39,960 nucleotides of DNA, taken from assembly GCA_030447545.1 (NCBI GenBank), contig JAUJOV010000019.1:1-39960 (forward strand), given 5' to 3'. The position numbers and the translations under genes were made by a program. This stretch comes from Sphingomicrobium sp. (GTDB lineage: Bacteria > Pseudomonadota > Alphaproteobacteria > Sphingomonadales > Sphingomonadaceae). Within the stretch, counting starts at the first letter, position 1, and each line of letters opens with the position of its first letter. The notes beneath the pieces are model-generated. The model worked only from the letters and a program-made list of their open reading frames with translations. It was not told where the DNA came from and ran no database searches. Shown piece by piece: positions 34,342-39,960 of the stretch.

Positions 34342-35445
34342 ATGAAGCATCTCATCACGCCCGTCGCGGCGGCCTTTGCGCTCGCAGCGCTCGGGAGCTG
34401 CGCAGTCCCGCAGCCCGCGCCAGCGCCCGCGCCCGGGCTCGCGCTCGCTCCCGTGTCCGCGACCTTCGCCAATCCGGTGCTCGACGCCGACTTCCCCGAT
34501 CCGACGGTGATCAAGGCGCCGGATGGCTATTACTACGGCTACGCCACGCAGACGCAGCGCGACGGGCGCTGGATCAACCTGCAGGTCGCGCGCTCGGCCG
34601 ACCTCGTCCGGTGGCAATATCTCGGGGACGCGCTTCCCGCGAAGCCGAGCTGGGCGAGCCGCACGCAGGACTTCTGGGCGCCGCACGTCCACTACGACAA
34701 CGGCCGCTACTACATGTACTATTCCGCCAAGCCGGACGCTTCTCTGACAGACGAGAAGCGAGGGCTGTGCCTCGCGATTGCCACCGCTACGCAGCCGCAG
34801 GGACCGTTCGTGGACATGGGGACCCCGATGCAGTGCGGCGAGGGCTTCGTGAACATCGACCCGATGACCTTCGACGATCCCGCCACGGGCAAGCGCCTGC
34901 TCTACTGGGGCTCGGGATTCGGGCCGATCAAGGTCCAGGAGCTTGGCCCCGACCGGATGTCGTTCGCTCCCGGGAGCAGGCCGGTTGACCACGTGCCCAT
35001 CATCAAGGACGATCCGCACGAATATTCAAAGCTGGTCGAGGGCGCCTGGGTGACGCTTCGCGACGGCTGGTACTACCTCTTCTATTCGGGGAACAATTGC
35101 TGCGGGAAGAATGCCAATTACGCGGTTCTGGTCGCTCGTTCGCGCAGCGCGACGGGACCCTTCCAGACGCTGGCGAGCGCGACCGGCGCCCCGACCAGCG
35201 TGGTCCTCGCCAAGCGCGGGACCTGGTTCGCGCCGGGCCATAATTCGGTGATCACCGACGATGCCGGGCGGGACTGGATGGTGTACCACGCGGTCGACGC
35301 TCGCAGGCCGAGGGAGAAGGCGACCGACGAGGTCAATACGCGCCGCATCATGCTGATCGACCCGATCACCTGGCGCAACGGCTGGCCAGCGATGGACGCG
35401 CCGAGCGAAGGGCGCGTCGCGGCTCCGGTCGTGCGCGGGCGTTGA
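34342..35445 (+). CDS. GH43-family glycosidase lipoprotein (arabinanase-like)
   Basis: A 367-residue exported enzyme. The signal ends in the lipobox LGSC (Cys20), followed by an Ala/Pro linker to about residue 38. The GH43 triad is Asp53 in DFPDPTVIK, Asp173 in VNIDPMTF and Glu233 in LVEGAWVT. The FWAPHVHY and WFAPGHNSVITD motifs match endo-arabinanase or arabinofuranosidase-like members. A CysCys pair sits in GNNCCGKNANYAV. Together with the two minus-strand GH43 genes it completes a set covering outer membrane or periplasm and cytoplasm. Only four bases separate its stop from the MerT-like gene, so the metal genes may be read through from its promoter. Confidence 0.92.
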   Translation: MKHLITPVAAAFALAALGSCAVPQPAPAPAPGLALAPVSATFANPVLDADFPDPTVIKAPDGYYYGYATQTQRDGRWINLQVARSADLVRWQYLGDALPAKPSWASRTQDFWAPHVHYDNGRYYMYYSAKPDASLTDEKRGLCLAIATATQPQGPFVDMGTPMQCGEGFVNIDPMTFDDPATGKRLLYWGSGFGPIKVQELGPDRMSFAPGSRPVDHVPIIKDDPHEYSKLVEGAWVTLRDGWYYLFYSGNNCCGKNANYAVLVARSRSATGPFQTLASATGAPTSVVLAKRGTWFAPGHNSVITDDAGRDWMVYHAVDARRPREKATDEVNTRRIMLIDPITWRNGWPAMDAPSEGRVAAPVVRGR

Positions 35446-35449
35446 GCTG

Positions 35450-35821
35450 ATGATGAGAAGGCCCGAGCGCGGCGTCGCGGCCGTGGGGACGGCGGCAGGC
35501 GCGAGCGCCCTCTTCTCGGCGGGGGCGTGCTGCGTGCTTCCACTGGTGCTTGCCAGCGCCGGGGTAGGCACCGGAGCGCTGGCCGTGTTCGTTCCATACC
35601 ACTGGCCGCTGACCATCGCTTCGGCGCTGGTGATCGCCGTCGGCTGGCTGCTCTATTTCCACAGGCGCCGCGCCTGTGCCTCGGGCGCCGAGTGCGCCGG
35701 CGATCCGCCTTCGCGCGCGACAATCGTGATGCTCTCCCTCGCGACGCTTTTCGTTGCAACCTCGGCGCTGTGGCCGCGCCTGTTCGAGCAGCCGCTGGTG
35801 AGGCTGCTGGGCGGAACGTGA
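35450..35821 (+). CDS. MerT-like mercuric/metal transport protein
   Basis: A 123-residue inner-membrane protein with three hydrophobic helices. It has the MerT cysteine layout: Cys27-Cys28 in GACCVLP of the first helix and Cys76 and Cys82 in the loop after the second helix, the same spacing as in the Tn501-type mercury importer. No merA, merP or merR is in view, so a classic mercury operon is absent. It starts four bases after the GH43 lipoprotein gene and its TGA overlaps the GTG of the next gene (GTGA). Mercury import or another thiophilic metal is possible. Confidence 0.86.
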   Translation: MMRRPERGVAAVGTAAGASALFSAGACCVLPLVLASAGVGTGALAVFVPYHWPLTIASALVIAVGWLLYFHRRRACASGAECAGDPPSRATIVMLSLATLFVATSALWPRLFEQPLVRLLGGT

Positions 35822-36042
35822 CCGAGCTGGTCTCCACGCTGACCTGCCCCAAGTGCGGCGGGGTCAGCCGCGAGACCATGCCGACCGACGCCTGCCAGTA
35901 TTTCTACGACTGCGGCCACTGCGGCGCGGTGCTCCGGCCGCTCGAAGGCGACTGCTGCGTCTTCTGCTCCTACGCGGATGTGCCCTGCCCGCCGATCCAG
36001 CAGGCGCGGGAGAGCGGCCGCGAGGGGTGCTGCGCCCGCTAG
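35818..36042 (+). CDS. GDCCVxC domain-containing small protein
   Basis: A 74-residue cysteine-rich protein. CPKC (10-13) and CGHC (32-35) look like zinc-ribbon or metal-thiolate pairs, and GDCCVFC at 44-50 is the family signature, followed by PCPPIQ and a C-terminal CysCys. In some relatives one of the GDCCVxC cysteines is selenocysteine, but here all are ordinary Cys codons. It is coupled to the MerT-like gene by a GTGA overlap, a pairing known from mercury-type loci. Its function is not known; metal binding or delivery to the transporter is an inference. Confidence 0.88.
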   Translation: MTELVSTLTCPKCGGVSRETMPTDACQYFYDCGHCGAVLRPLEGDCCVFCSYADVPCPPIQQARESGREGCCAR

Positions 36043-36049
36043 CGGAGCC

Positions 36050-36319
36050 TCAGCGGCTGCGTTCGAGCAGCTGGATCAGCTCGTTCACCTTGGCCCGCTG
36101 ATCCTTGGCGTCGCCACTGGTGATCGCGCCTTTGACGCACTTGCCGAGATGGTCCTGGAGCAGTGCCGTCTCGATCTTGCCCAGCGCGGCGCGCACCGCC
36201 TGAAGCTGAGTCAATATGTCGATGCAGTAGCGGCCGTCCGCGACCATTCGCGAAATGCCGCGCACCTGCCCTTCGATCCGGTTGAGGCGGTTGACGAGCT
36301 TTGGATCATGTTCGGTCAT
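36050..36319 (-). CDS. CsoR/RcnR/FrmR-family metal-sensing repressor
   Basis: An 89-residue all-helical repressor (DUF156). The start ATG at 36319 gives the typical RLNRIEGQVRGI segment (11-22). The metal site Cys32, His57, Cys61 (YCIDIL and DHLGKCV) has the CsoR-type C-H-C spacing of copper sensors, though FrmR-type aldehyde sensors share part of it. It is convergent with the GDCCVxC gene (7-base gap) and divergent from the DUF4396 gene. Two palindromes in the divergent interval are its likely operators. The longer frame to 36943 is antisense to the DUF4396 gene and rejected. Confidence 0.93.
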   Translation of the reverse strand: MTEHDPKLVNRLNRIEGQVRGISRMVADGRYCIDILTQLQAVRAALGKIETALLQDHLGKCVKGAITSGDAKDQRAKVNELIQLLERSR

Positions 36320-36330
36320 GCCGGCCCTAT

Positions 36331-36375
36331 ATACCCAGGAGGGGTATCTTGCAATATGCCCCGGAGGGGCATATT
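36331..36375. promoter_or_regulatory. Two palindromic CsoR-type operators in the divergent promoter
   Basis: Site 1 is ATACCC-AGGAG-GGGTAT at 36331-36347. Site 2 is AATATGCCCC-GGA-GGGGCATATT at 36353-36375, a perfect ten-base inverted repeat with a three-base spacer. Both have the G/C tracts flanked by A/T that CsoR proteins recognise. They lie between the repressor start (36319) and the DUF4396 start (36410), so one protein could control both directions. Confidence 0.75.
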
Positions 36376-36409
36376 TGCCGAATCGACACAGCGATTTGAG
36401 GGTGATGTC

Positions 36410-36922
36410 ATGCACCGCAATTCCTCCTGCCACAGCGATCCTGCCGACGCGCCCGGGAACCATGGCGATGGCGCGCACGCGCATCATGGGCATGGCGGCG
36501 GCGGATCGCTGCGGACCTCGGCCCAGGCGACGCTGCACTGCCTGACCGGCTGCGTGATCGGCGAGGTCGCGGGCCTGATGATCGGCGTCAGCCTCGGCCT
36601 GGCCATATGGCAGACGATCGCGCTCGCCACCGCGCTTGCCTACGCGACGGGAATGACGCTCGGCCTCCTGCCGGTGATGAAGAACCGCGGCGTCGGCCTC
36701 CTCGAAGCCTTGCAGATCATCTGGATCGGCGAGGTGATCTCGATCGGCGTGATGGAGATCGTGATGAACTACGTCGACTATCAGATGGGTGGGATGACCG
36801 CTTCCTCGATCGCTTCGTGGATGTTCTGGCGCGGGATCGTCTTCGCGGTGCCGGCCGGCTTCCTCGCCGCCTGGCCCGTCAATTACTGGCTGCTCAAGCG
36901 CGAGCTCAAGGCATGCCACTAA
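36410..36922 (+). CDS. DUF4396 membrane protein with His-rich N-terminus
   Basis: A 170-residue protein. The N-terminal 32 residues are rich in His and Gly (HGDGAHAHHGHGGGG), a likely soft-metal-binding tail. The DUF4396 core has ATLHCLTGCVIGEVAGLMIG with His43, Cys44, Cys48 and Glu52 at the first helix, then helices through about 160. It is directly downstream of the paired CsoR-type operators, so copper-responsive expression is likely. ATG at 36410 follows GAGGGTGAT. Biochemical function of the family is not established. Confidence 0.87.
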   Translation: MHRNSSCHSDPADAPGNHGDGAHAHHGHGGGGSLRTSAQATLHCLTGCVIGEVAGLMIGVSLGLAIWQTIALATALAYATGMTLGLLPVMKNRGVGLLEALQIIWIGEVISIGVMEIVMNYVDYQMGGMTASSIASWMFWRGIVFAVPAGFLAAWPVNYWLLKRELKACH

Positions 36923-36978
36923 TGGCCCGGCCGGGGCCGCCATTGCCGCGGACGTGCCGCAACCTTATCTTGGGCGCG

Positions 36979-37276
36979 ATGGCGAGGCTCTGGACGCTCA
37001 TTGCGCTGGTCGCGCTCGTGCTCATGCCGATCGGCATGGCGGCGGCCCCGGCCATGGCGGCCCCCGCTGCGGCGGGGCATTGGGACGACGACCAGCGGCC
37101 GGCCGACCCCCGACACAACGGCAACGCATTGCACCGGCTGCGCCAGCCTGCCGGCGCTCCAGGCGCGCGCCGCCGGCGAGCCGCTGCCGCCTCAAGCTCC
37201 CGCCTTGCCTGCGCTGGTCGAGGCATTCTCCAGCGTCGAGCCGGGCACGGACCCGCCCCCTCCGAAGCGCTCCTGA
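36979..37276 (+). CDS. Small exported protein of the copper locus, reading frame broken near 37109
   Basis: From the ATG at 36979 the first frame gives a signal-peptide-like start (LWTLIALVALVLMPIGMA, then AAPAMAAPAAAGHW). After DDDQRPADP the adjoining frame carries the sensible rest, ATHCTGCASLPALQ through EPGTDPPPPKRS, ending at 37276. Dropping one C from the run of five at 37107-37111 joins them into a 98-residue protein with a CxxC pair. Short exported proteins with this HCxxC...EPxxxPPP pattern occur beside copper genes in sphingomonads as far as I recall, but no function is known. Confidence is limited by length and by the repair needed. Confidence 0.55.
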
Positions 37277-37317
37277 TCTCACTTTCGTATAACATTTCAG
37301 GATTCGGAGATTTGAAC

Positions 37318-37614
37318 ATGAAGACTATTTTCGGCGCGATCGCGCTTGTCATCGCCGCACCTATCGCCGCGCAGGCTGCCCCGGCGAACCCGCAGGCCAG
37401 ACAGGCGCAACATCAGCAGCACGGCCAGATGCAGCACGGTCAGATGCAGCACGGTCAGATGCAGCACGGCCAGATGCAGCACGGCCAGATGCAGAATGGC
37501 ATGCAGGGCGGGTGCTGCAAGCAGGTGAACGGCCGGATGGAATGCCAGATGATGATGGGTCAGGGTGGCCAGCAGGCCGGTCAGGCTCAGCATCAGGGTC
37601 ATTCCGGCCACTGA
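37318..37614 (+). CDS. Exported Met/His/Gln-rich repeat protein
   Basis: A 98-residue protein with a clean signal peptide (MKTIFGAIALVIAAPIAAQA then APAN). The mature part has five tandem QMQHG-type pentapeptides at residues 37-61, a CysCys at 66-67, another Cys at 76, and a tail HQGHSGH. Methionine and histidine in such density are typical of periplasmic copper-binding proteins that hold Cu(I) and Cu(II). It stands between the small CxxC protein and copA. The family was not recognised by name, so copper binding is an inference from composition and context. Confidence 0.82.
   Translation: MKTIFGAIALVIAAPIAAQAAPANPQARQAQHQQHGQMQHGQMQHGQMQHGQMQHGQMQNGMQGGCCKQVNGRMECQMMMGQGGQQAGQAQHQGHSGH
37426..37500 (+). 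repeat. Five tandem 15-base units encoding QMQHG
   Basis: Units of the form CAGATGCAGCACGGY at 37426-37440, 37441-37455, 37456-37470, 37471-37485 and a diverged last copy at 37486-37500 (AATGGC in place of CACGGY, giving Asn for His). The near-identity of the copies suggests recent expansion by slippage, so copy number may vary between strains. Confidence 0.92.
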
Positions 37615-37628
37615 TAGGCGCTTGAGGC

Positions 37629-37653
37629 GGGCGCCGTCGCAACGGCGGCGCCC
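37629..37653 (+). terminator. GC-rich hairpin before copA
   Basis: GGGCGCCG and CGGCGCCC close a short loop, followed only by TTCTG, so the T tract is weak. It may act as a partial terminator or RNA-stabilising hairpin between the repeat protein and copA. Confidence 0.5.
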
Positions 37654-37700
37654 TTCTGCCGCAACATGATGGACGCGCTTGATGCGCGGCGAGTATTTGC

Positions 37701-39503
37701 ATGAACAACAGTCTCAAGGTGAACCGGCGCGCGTTCCTCGCAACCGGCGCGGCCGCGGCGGGCTTCGCGGGGCTCTACCCCGCGTGGGCGAAGAGCGTCA
37801 GCCACGGCCTTTCGGCCAAGGGCTTCTCGACGCTCGCCGGCAACGACATCGCCATCCATATCGCGCAGAGCGCTTTTGCGGTTGACGGCCGCGTGGGTCA
37901 CGCGATCACGATGAACGGAACGATCCCGGGGCCGCTGCTGCGGTTCAGGGAAGGCCAGAATGTCCGCATCGCGGTGCACAACCAGCTCGACGAGGACACG
38001 TCGATCCACTGGCACGGAGTGCTTCTGCCGTTCCGCATGGACGGAGTGCCGGGCGTCAGCTTCCCCGGCATCAAGGCGCGCTCGACCTTTGTCTATGAGT
38101 TCCCGATCATCCAGTCGGGCACCTACTGGTACCACAGCCACTCGGGCCTGCAGGAGCAGGTCGGCCATTACGGCCCGCTGATCTTCGATCCCGCCGAGCC
38201 CGACCCTGTCGGCTACGACCGCGAGCATGTGATCGTGCTGTCCGACTGGAGCTTCCTCCACCCGCACACGATCTTCACTCGGTTGAAGCAGGAGGGCGGC
38301 TTCTTCAACCGCCATAAGCTGACGCTGATGGACCGCTTGAAGGGCCTGAACCCGCTGACGCCCGAAGAACGCGAGATGTTCGCGCGCATGCGCATGGACC
38401 CGACCGACATCGCCGACGTGACCGAGGCCGCCTACACCTTCCTCGTCAACGGCCATTCCCCCAGGGAGAACTGGACCGGCCTGTTCCGCGCCGGCGAGCG
38501 CGTGCGCCTGAGGATCATCAACGCCGCGGCGCAGACCACCTTCAACTTCCGCATCGACGGCCTGCCGATGACCGTCGTCCAGGCGGACGGGATCAACGTT
38601 CGGCCGGTCGAGGTGGACGAGTTCCAGATCGGCAATGCCGAGACCTACGACGTGATCGTCCGCCCGGCCGACAGGCCCTACACGATCGTGACGGAGAGCA
38701 TCGACCGCTCGGCGATGGGCGTGGCGACCCTTGCGCCTCGGTCGGGCATGCGCGCCGCGGTGCCGCCGCTTCGCGAGCGGCCGGTGCTGCGCATGGCCGA
38801 CATGGGAATGAGCCATGGCGGCGGTGATCAGACCGCAATGCCCGGGATGGACCATTCGGCGATGGGCCATGGCTCTTCCGCGGCTGCTGCCGGCGCTCAC
38901 TCTGGCCACGGCGCGATTGCCCAGGCCGCGCCGATCGACCATGGCAGCATGGACATGCGCGACGAGTCGAAGGTGAACTTCCCCGTCGGCGTGGGCGTCG
39001 ACATGATCGCTCCAATGCCGACGGACCGCACCGGCCATCCCGGCATCGGCCTCGACAATGTGGCGCACCGGGTTCTCAAATATACCGACCTGGTTGCCCT
39101 CAAGCCCAACAGCGACACGCGCGTGCCGACGCGCCGAATCGACATCCACCTGACCGGCAACATGGAGCGGTTCATGTGGTCGATGGACGGGCAGCAGCTA
39201 TCCGAAGCGCCCGAGCCCTACCGCCTGGCGCGCAACGAGCGCGTGCGGATGCGCCTGATCAACGACACGATGATGACCCACCCGATGCATATCCACGGGC
39301 ACTTCTGGCAGCTCGTCAACGGGCACGGGTCGCACCAGCCGTACAAGCACACTGTGCGAGTGATTCCCGGAAGCTTCGTCGATCTCGACATGACCGCGGA
39401 CGCGCCGGGCGATTGGGCGTTCCACTGCCACCTACTCTACCACATGCATGCGGGCATGATGCGCATAGTGACGGTCCGGCCGCTCGACGGGGCGCTGGCA
39501 TGA
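37701..39503 (+). CDS. copA: Copper resistance multicopper oxidase CopA
   Basis: A 600-residue periplasmic Cu(I) oxidase. The N-terminal Tat signal has NRRAFLATGAAAAGF (twin Arg 9-10), so it is exported folded. Copper ligands are present in order: IHWHG (103-105), WYHSHSG (145-147), HPMHIHGHFW (527-536) and HCHLLYHMHAGMM, with the type-1 set Cys576, His581 and Met586. A Met/His-rich loop (about 365-425, MSHGGG, MPGMDHSAMGHG) is typical of CopA and may bind extra copper. Start ATG at 37701. Its TGA overlaps the ATG of the following CopB-like gene (ATGA). Confidence 0.96.
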   Translation: MNNSLKVNRRAFLATGAAAAGFAGLYPAWAKSVSHGLSAKGFSTLAGNDIAIHIAQSAFAVDGRVGHAITMNGTIPGPLLRFREGQNVRIAVHNQLDEDTSIHWHGVLLPFRMDGVPGVSFPGIKARSTFVYEFPIIQSGTYWYHSHSGLQEQVGHYGPLIFDPAEPDPVGYDREHVIVLSDWSFLHPHTIFTRLKQEGGFFNRHKLTLMDRLKGLNPLTPEEREMFARMRMDPTDIADVTEAAYTFLVNGHSPRENWTGLFRAGERVRLRIINAAAQTTFNFRIDGLPMTVVQADGINVRPVEVDEFQIGNAETYDVIVRPADRPYTIVTESIDRSAMGVATLAPRSGMRAAVPPLRERPVLRMADMGMSHGGGDQTAMPGMDHSAMGHGSSAAAAGAHSGHGAIAQAAPIDHGSMDMRDESKVNFPVGVGVDMIAPMPTDRTGHPGIGLDNVAHRVLKYTDLVALKPNSDTRVPTRRIDIHLTGNMERFMWSMDGQQLSEAPEPYRLARNERVRMRLINDTMMTHPMHIHGHFWQLVNGHGSHQPYKHTVRVIPGSFVDLDMTADAPGDWAFHCHLLYHMHAGMMRIVTVRPLDGALA

Positions 39504-39960
39504 GCCGCCTTCTGCTCCTGCTCGCTGCCTCGGCGCTCGCGACTACGCCGGCGCTGGCTCAGCACCAGCACCATCACCCGCCGGCTCCTGCCGCCAAGAA
39601 ACCGGCCCCCAAGAAACCGGCCCCCAAGAAACCGGCCGCGAAGAAGCCGGCCGCGAAAAAGCCCGCTGCGAAGAAGGCGCCAGCGAAAAAGCCGGCTGCG
39701 AAGAAGCCAGCTGCGAAAAAGCCCGCAGCCAAGAAGCCGGCGGCAGAGAAGCAGGCCACGGACCCGCACGCCGGCCATGACAGCCCCGCGCAAAAGCCGG
39801 CGGCCGACCCGCACGCGGGTCATCAGACGCCGCCCAGCGCGGCGCCAGACCCGCATGCCGGCCATGCGATGCCCGGGCAGCAGCCTGCCGCGACCGATCC
39901 GCACGCCGGGCACGACATGACGACCAGCCGGGTCGAGGTTCCCGTCGGCCCTGCGCCCCC
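39500..39960 (+). CDS. copB: CopB-like copper resistance protein, N-terminal part, cut by window edge
   Basis: The frame opens at ATG 39500, overlapping the copA stop, and is still open at the window end (153 full codons). A signal peptide ends at about Ala20 (PALA then QHQHHH). A Lys/Pro/Ala tract of ten pentads (33-82) follows, then four DPHAGH repeats (88-93, 103-108, 117-122, 133-138). Position after copA and the His-rich repeats match CopB, the outer-membrane copper resistance protein, whose barrel would lie beyond the window. The symbol rests on context and the repeat style; the diagnostic C-terminal domain is not visible. Confidence 0.75.
   Translation, partial: MSRLLLLLAASALATTPALAQHQHHHPPAPAAKKPAPKKPAPKKPAAKKPAAKKPAAKKAPAKKPAAKKPAAKKPAAKKPAAEKQATDPHAGHDSPAQKPAADPHAGHQTPPSAAPDPHAGHAMPGQQPAATDPHAGHDMTTSRVEVPVGPAP
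39596..39745 (+). repeat. Ten 15-base units encoding KKPAx pentads
   Basis: Ten consecutive five-codon units encode KKPAP or KKPAA, one altered to KKAPA. The tract resembles the Lys/Pro/Ala tails of histone-H1-like proteins, but here it follows a signal peptide. Confidence 0.9.
39761..39913 (+). repeat. Four DPHAGH-encoding repeats
   Basis: GAC/GAT-CCG-CAC/CAT-GCC/GCG-GGN-CAT/CAC occurs at 39761, 39806, 39848 and 39896, with irregular spacing of about 42-48 bases. Codon choice differs between copies, so the protein motif rather than the DNA seems conserved, as expected for metal-binding sites. Confidence 0.88.

Noticed and set aside
35818-36042. Possible selenoprotein in the GDCCVxC family
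   Set aside because: All cysteine positions are TGC codons; no in-frame TGA before the stop.
37426-37500. Regular short repeats considered as a CRISPR array
   Set aside because: Units are directly adjacent, 15 bases, in frame and encode a pentapeptide; no spacers and no cas genes.
37599-39149. 516-codon minus-strand open frame inside copA
   Set aside because: Antisense shadow of CopA, rich in His/Arg/Val only because of CopA codons.

Overview
The window looks like chromosomal DNA of a high-GC alphaproteobacterium of the Sphingomonadales (Sphingomonas-type). The supporting signs are two large TonB-dependent receptors (one Oar-like, one of the Xanthomonas/Caulobacter type), a SelO, AstD and kynureninase set, a Tat-exported CopA oxidase, and the overall codon style. 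This placement is inferred from protein family resemblance only. I saw no tRNA, rRNA, CRISPR array, insertion sequence or prophage gene.

Layout. (1) 35-8624, housekeeping: an FMN reductase, kynU, dcd, dnaB, an L,D-transpeptidase, astD and selO. (2) 8645-12917, a same-strand run: alpha/beta hydrolase, SMP-30/gluconolactonase family protein, glucokinase and AMP nucleosidase. (3) 11469-20796, a concentration of nucleic-acid and nucleoside salvage genes: AMP nucleosidase, a 5'-nucleotidase lipoprotein coupled to a secreted S1/P1 nuclease, a divergent cytidine deaminase, a four-gene operon (adenosine-kinase-like PfkB, LOG-family phosphoribohydrolase, NupC transporter, 2-oxoglutarate/Fe(II) oxygenase), and a divergent queuosine-precursor transporter. 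(4) 20955-35445, a glycan-use locus: two TonB receptors around a sugar ABC transporter (ATPase, two permeases, binding lipoprotein), then three GH43 glycosidases, pointing to arabinan or xylan side-chain breakdown. (5) 35450-39960, a metal (mainly copper) resistance block: MerT-like protein, GDCCVxC protein, CsoR-family repressor with two palindromic operators, DUF4396 protein, two small exported proteins, CopA, and the start of a CopB-like protein cut by the window edge.

How the genes may work together. In region 3, extracellular RNA/DNA could be cut to mononucleotides (S1/P1), dephosphorylated (5'-nucleotidase), imported (NupC), deaminated or phosphorylated (Cdd, PfkB), and split to base plus ribose phosphate (LOG, Amn). 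The oxygenase in that operon is the least expected member. In region 4, polymer fragments would cross the outer membrane through the TonB receptors, be trimmed by exported GH43 enzymes and enter by the ABC transporter.

Caution on quality. At least six genes carry reading-frame breaks with intact protein on both sides (near 5546, 15829, 18415, 25849/26050/26284, 31996 and 37109). Several can be repaired by one base, some in short homopolymers. This looks more like sequencing or assembly indels than gene decay, so the broken genes are annotated as reconstructed products.
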